A stretch of DNA of 64,000 nt from Sipunculus nudus (Eukaryota; Annelida; Sipuncula; Golfingiida; Sipunculidae): NCBI GenBank assembly GCA_026874595.1, contig CM049307.1, forward strand, positions 36,188,862 to 36,252,861, in the 5' to 3' direction. Numbering within the stretch: the first letter of the stretch is position 1; the number at the start of each line of letters is the position of its first letter. Shown here piece by piece: positions 63,801-64,000 of the stretch. Position numbers and translations under genes: made by a program. The notes beneath the pieces are model-generated. The model searched no databases. It was not told the origin of the DNA and was given only the letters and a program-made list of their open reading frames with translations.

Positions 63801-64000
63801 CTAAGACCAAGTGCACTTTTACTTTCGGCATGTGACTCTGCATATGATATCGTAAACTTTATACCGGGAAAACCAAGTTTTCTATATTATACTCCATTCC
63901 ACCAACCTGTGTCCACCAGGTTTTTGGTGATAATTTTCTTAAATGTTTGTATTTTTCAATAATTTTCTAGAAAACAACATATGAAAGTGATAACCTAATA
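60900..64000. other. Intergenic, no gene recognised
   Basis: Only dispersed repeat family 2 copy 3 (61995-62310) is recognised. Short open frames lack family motifs. Confidence 0.5.
61995..62310. repeat. Dispersed repeat family 2, copy 3, ending in CCTCCTTCGGAGG
   Basis: The best-preserved copy. It has AAGCCTTCGCCATTCACTTA, AAAGTGACTGTA, GTGATGACGTTCCTGGATCC, an AATTTCATAAGATACCGTTC stretch and a (CAAA)n-like run (62234-62262). It closes with GGCATACCCTCC and the perfect hairpin CCTCC-TTC-GGAGG (~62279-62291). Repeats ending in a CCTCC..GGAGG palindrome beside a CAAA/CAGA run are, from general knowledge, widespread in marine invertebrate genomes. No coding function. Confidence 0.65.

Overview
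This is a stretch of nuclear genome from an invertebrate animal. It is AT-rich, gene-poor and full of simple repeats and non-autonomous transposon remnants. The one gene recognised with confidence is a two-exon heparan sulfate glucosamine 3-O-sulfotransferase split by a 14-kb intron. A bivalve or other mollusc (more broadly a lophotrochozoan) is the best guess, from the tandem-repeat-cored Helitron-like element, the many (TA)n arrays and the short repeat families. The sequence alone does not prove this. Nothing prokaryotic or viral was recognised.

Layout. 1-20 kb: upstream intergenic DNA. It holds copies of small dispersed repeats (1.9-2.4 kb), diverged direct repeats (5.7-6.8 kb), a ~55-bp minisatellite (9.1-10.4 kb) split by a ~500-bp TTAA-flanked MITE, further MITEs (11.3, 12.7 and 17.7 kb) and a ~50-bp minisatellite (16.4 and 18.2 kb). 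20.0-21.3 kb: candidate TATA box, an overlapping uORF and coding exon 1 (membrane anchor, stem, PAPS-binding loop, catalytic glutamate). 21.3-35.4 kb: the intron, with ten (TA)n arrays, a 66-bp-arm foldback inside a (TA)n tract, another copy of the 500-bp MITE and a hAT-like remnant. 35.4-36.9 kb: exon 2 (rest of the sulfotransferase domain) and a presumed 3'UTR. 37-64 kb: downstream intergenic DNA with more microsatellites, a local ~285-bp duplication, a second hAT-like remnant, and a TATA/heat-shock-element transcription unit (perhaps a solo LTR) invaded by a 1.9-kb Helitron/Helentron-like element. There is also one weak candidate exon (55.5 kb) and a GC-richer block with RFX X-box motifs (59.3-60.9 kb).

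The spliced sulfotransferase predicts 415 residues. Spacings between its recognised active-site residues match those I recall for human HS3ST3A1, so the splice model is well supported. It would act in the Golgi at the last step of heparan sulfate modification. I found no operon-like system, CRISPR array or clearly new enzymatic system. The most interesting structures are the nested Helitron-like element, the MITE with a reconstructable insertion site, and the foldback inside a (TA)n array.
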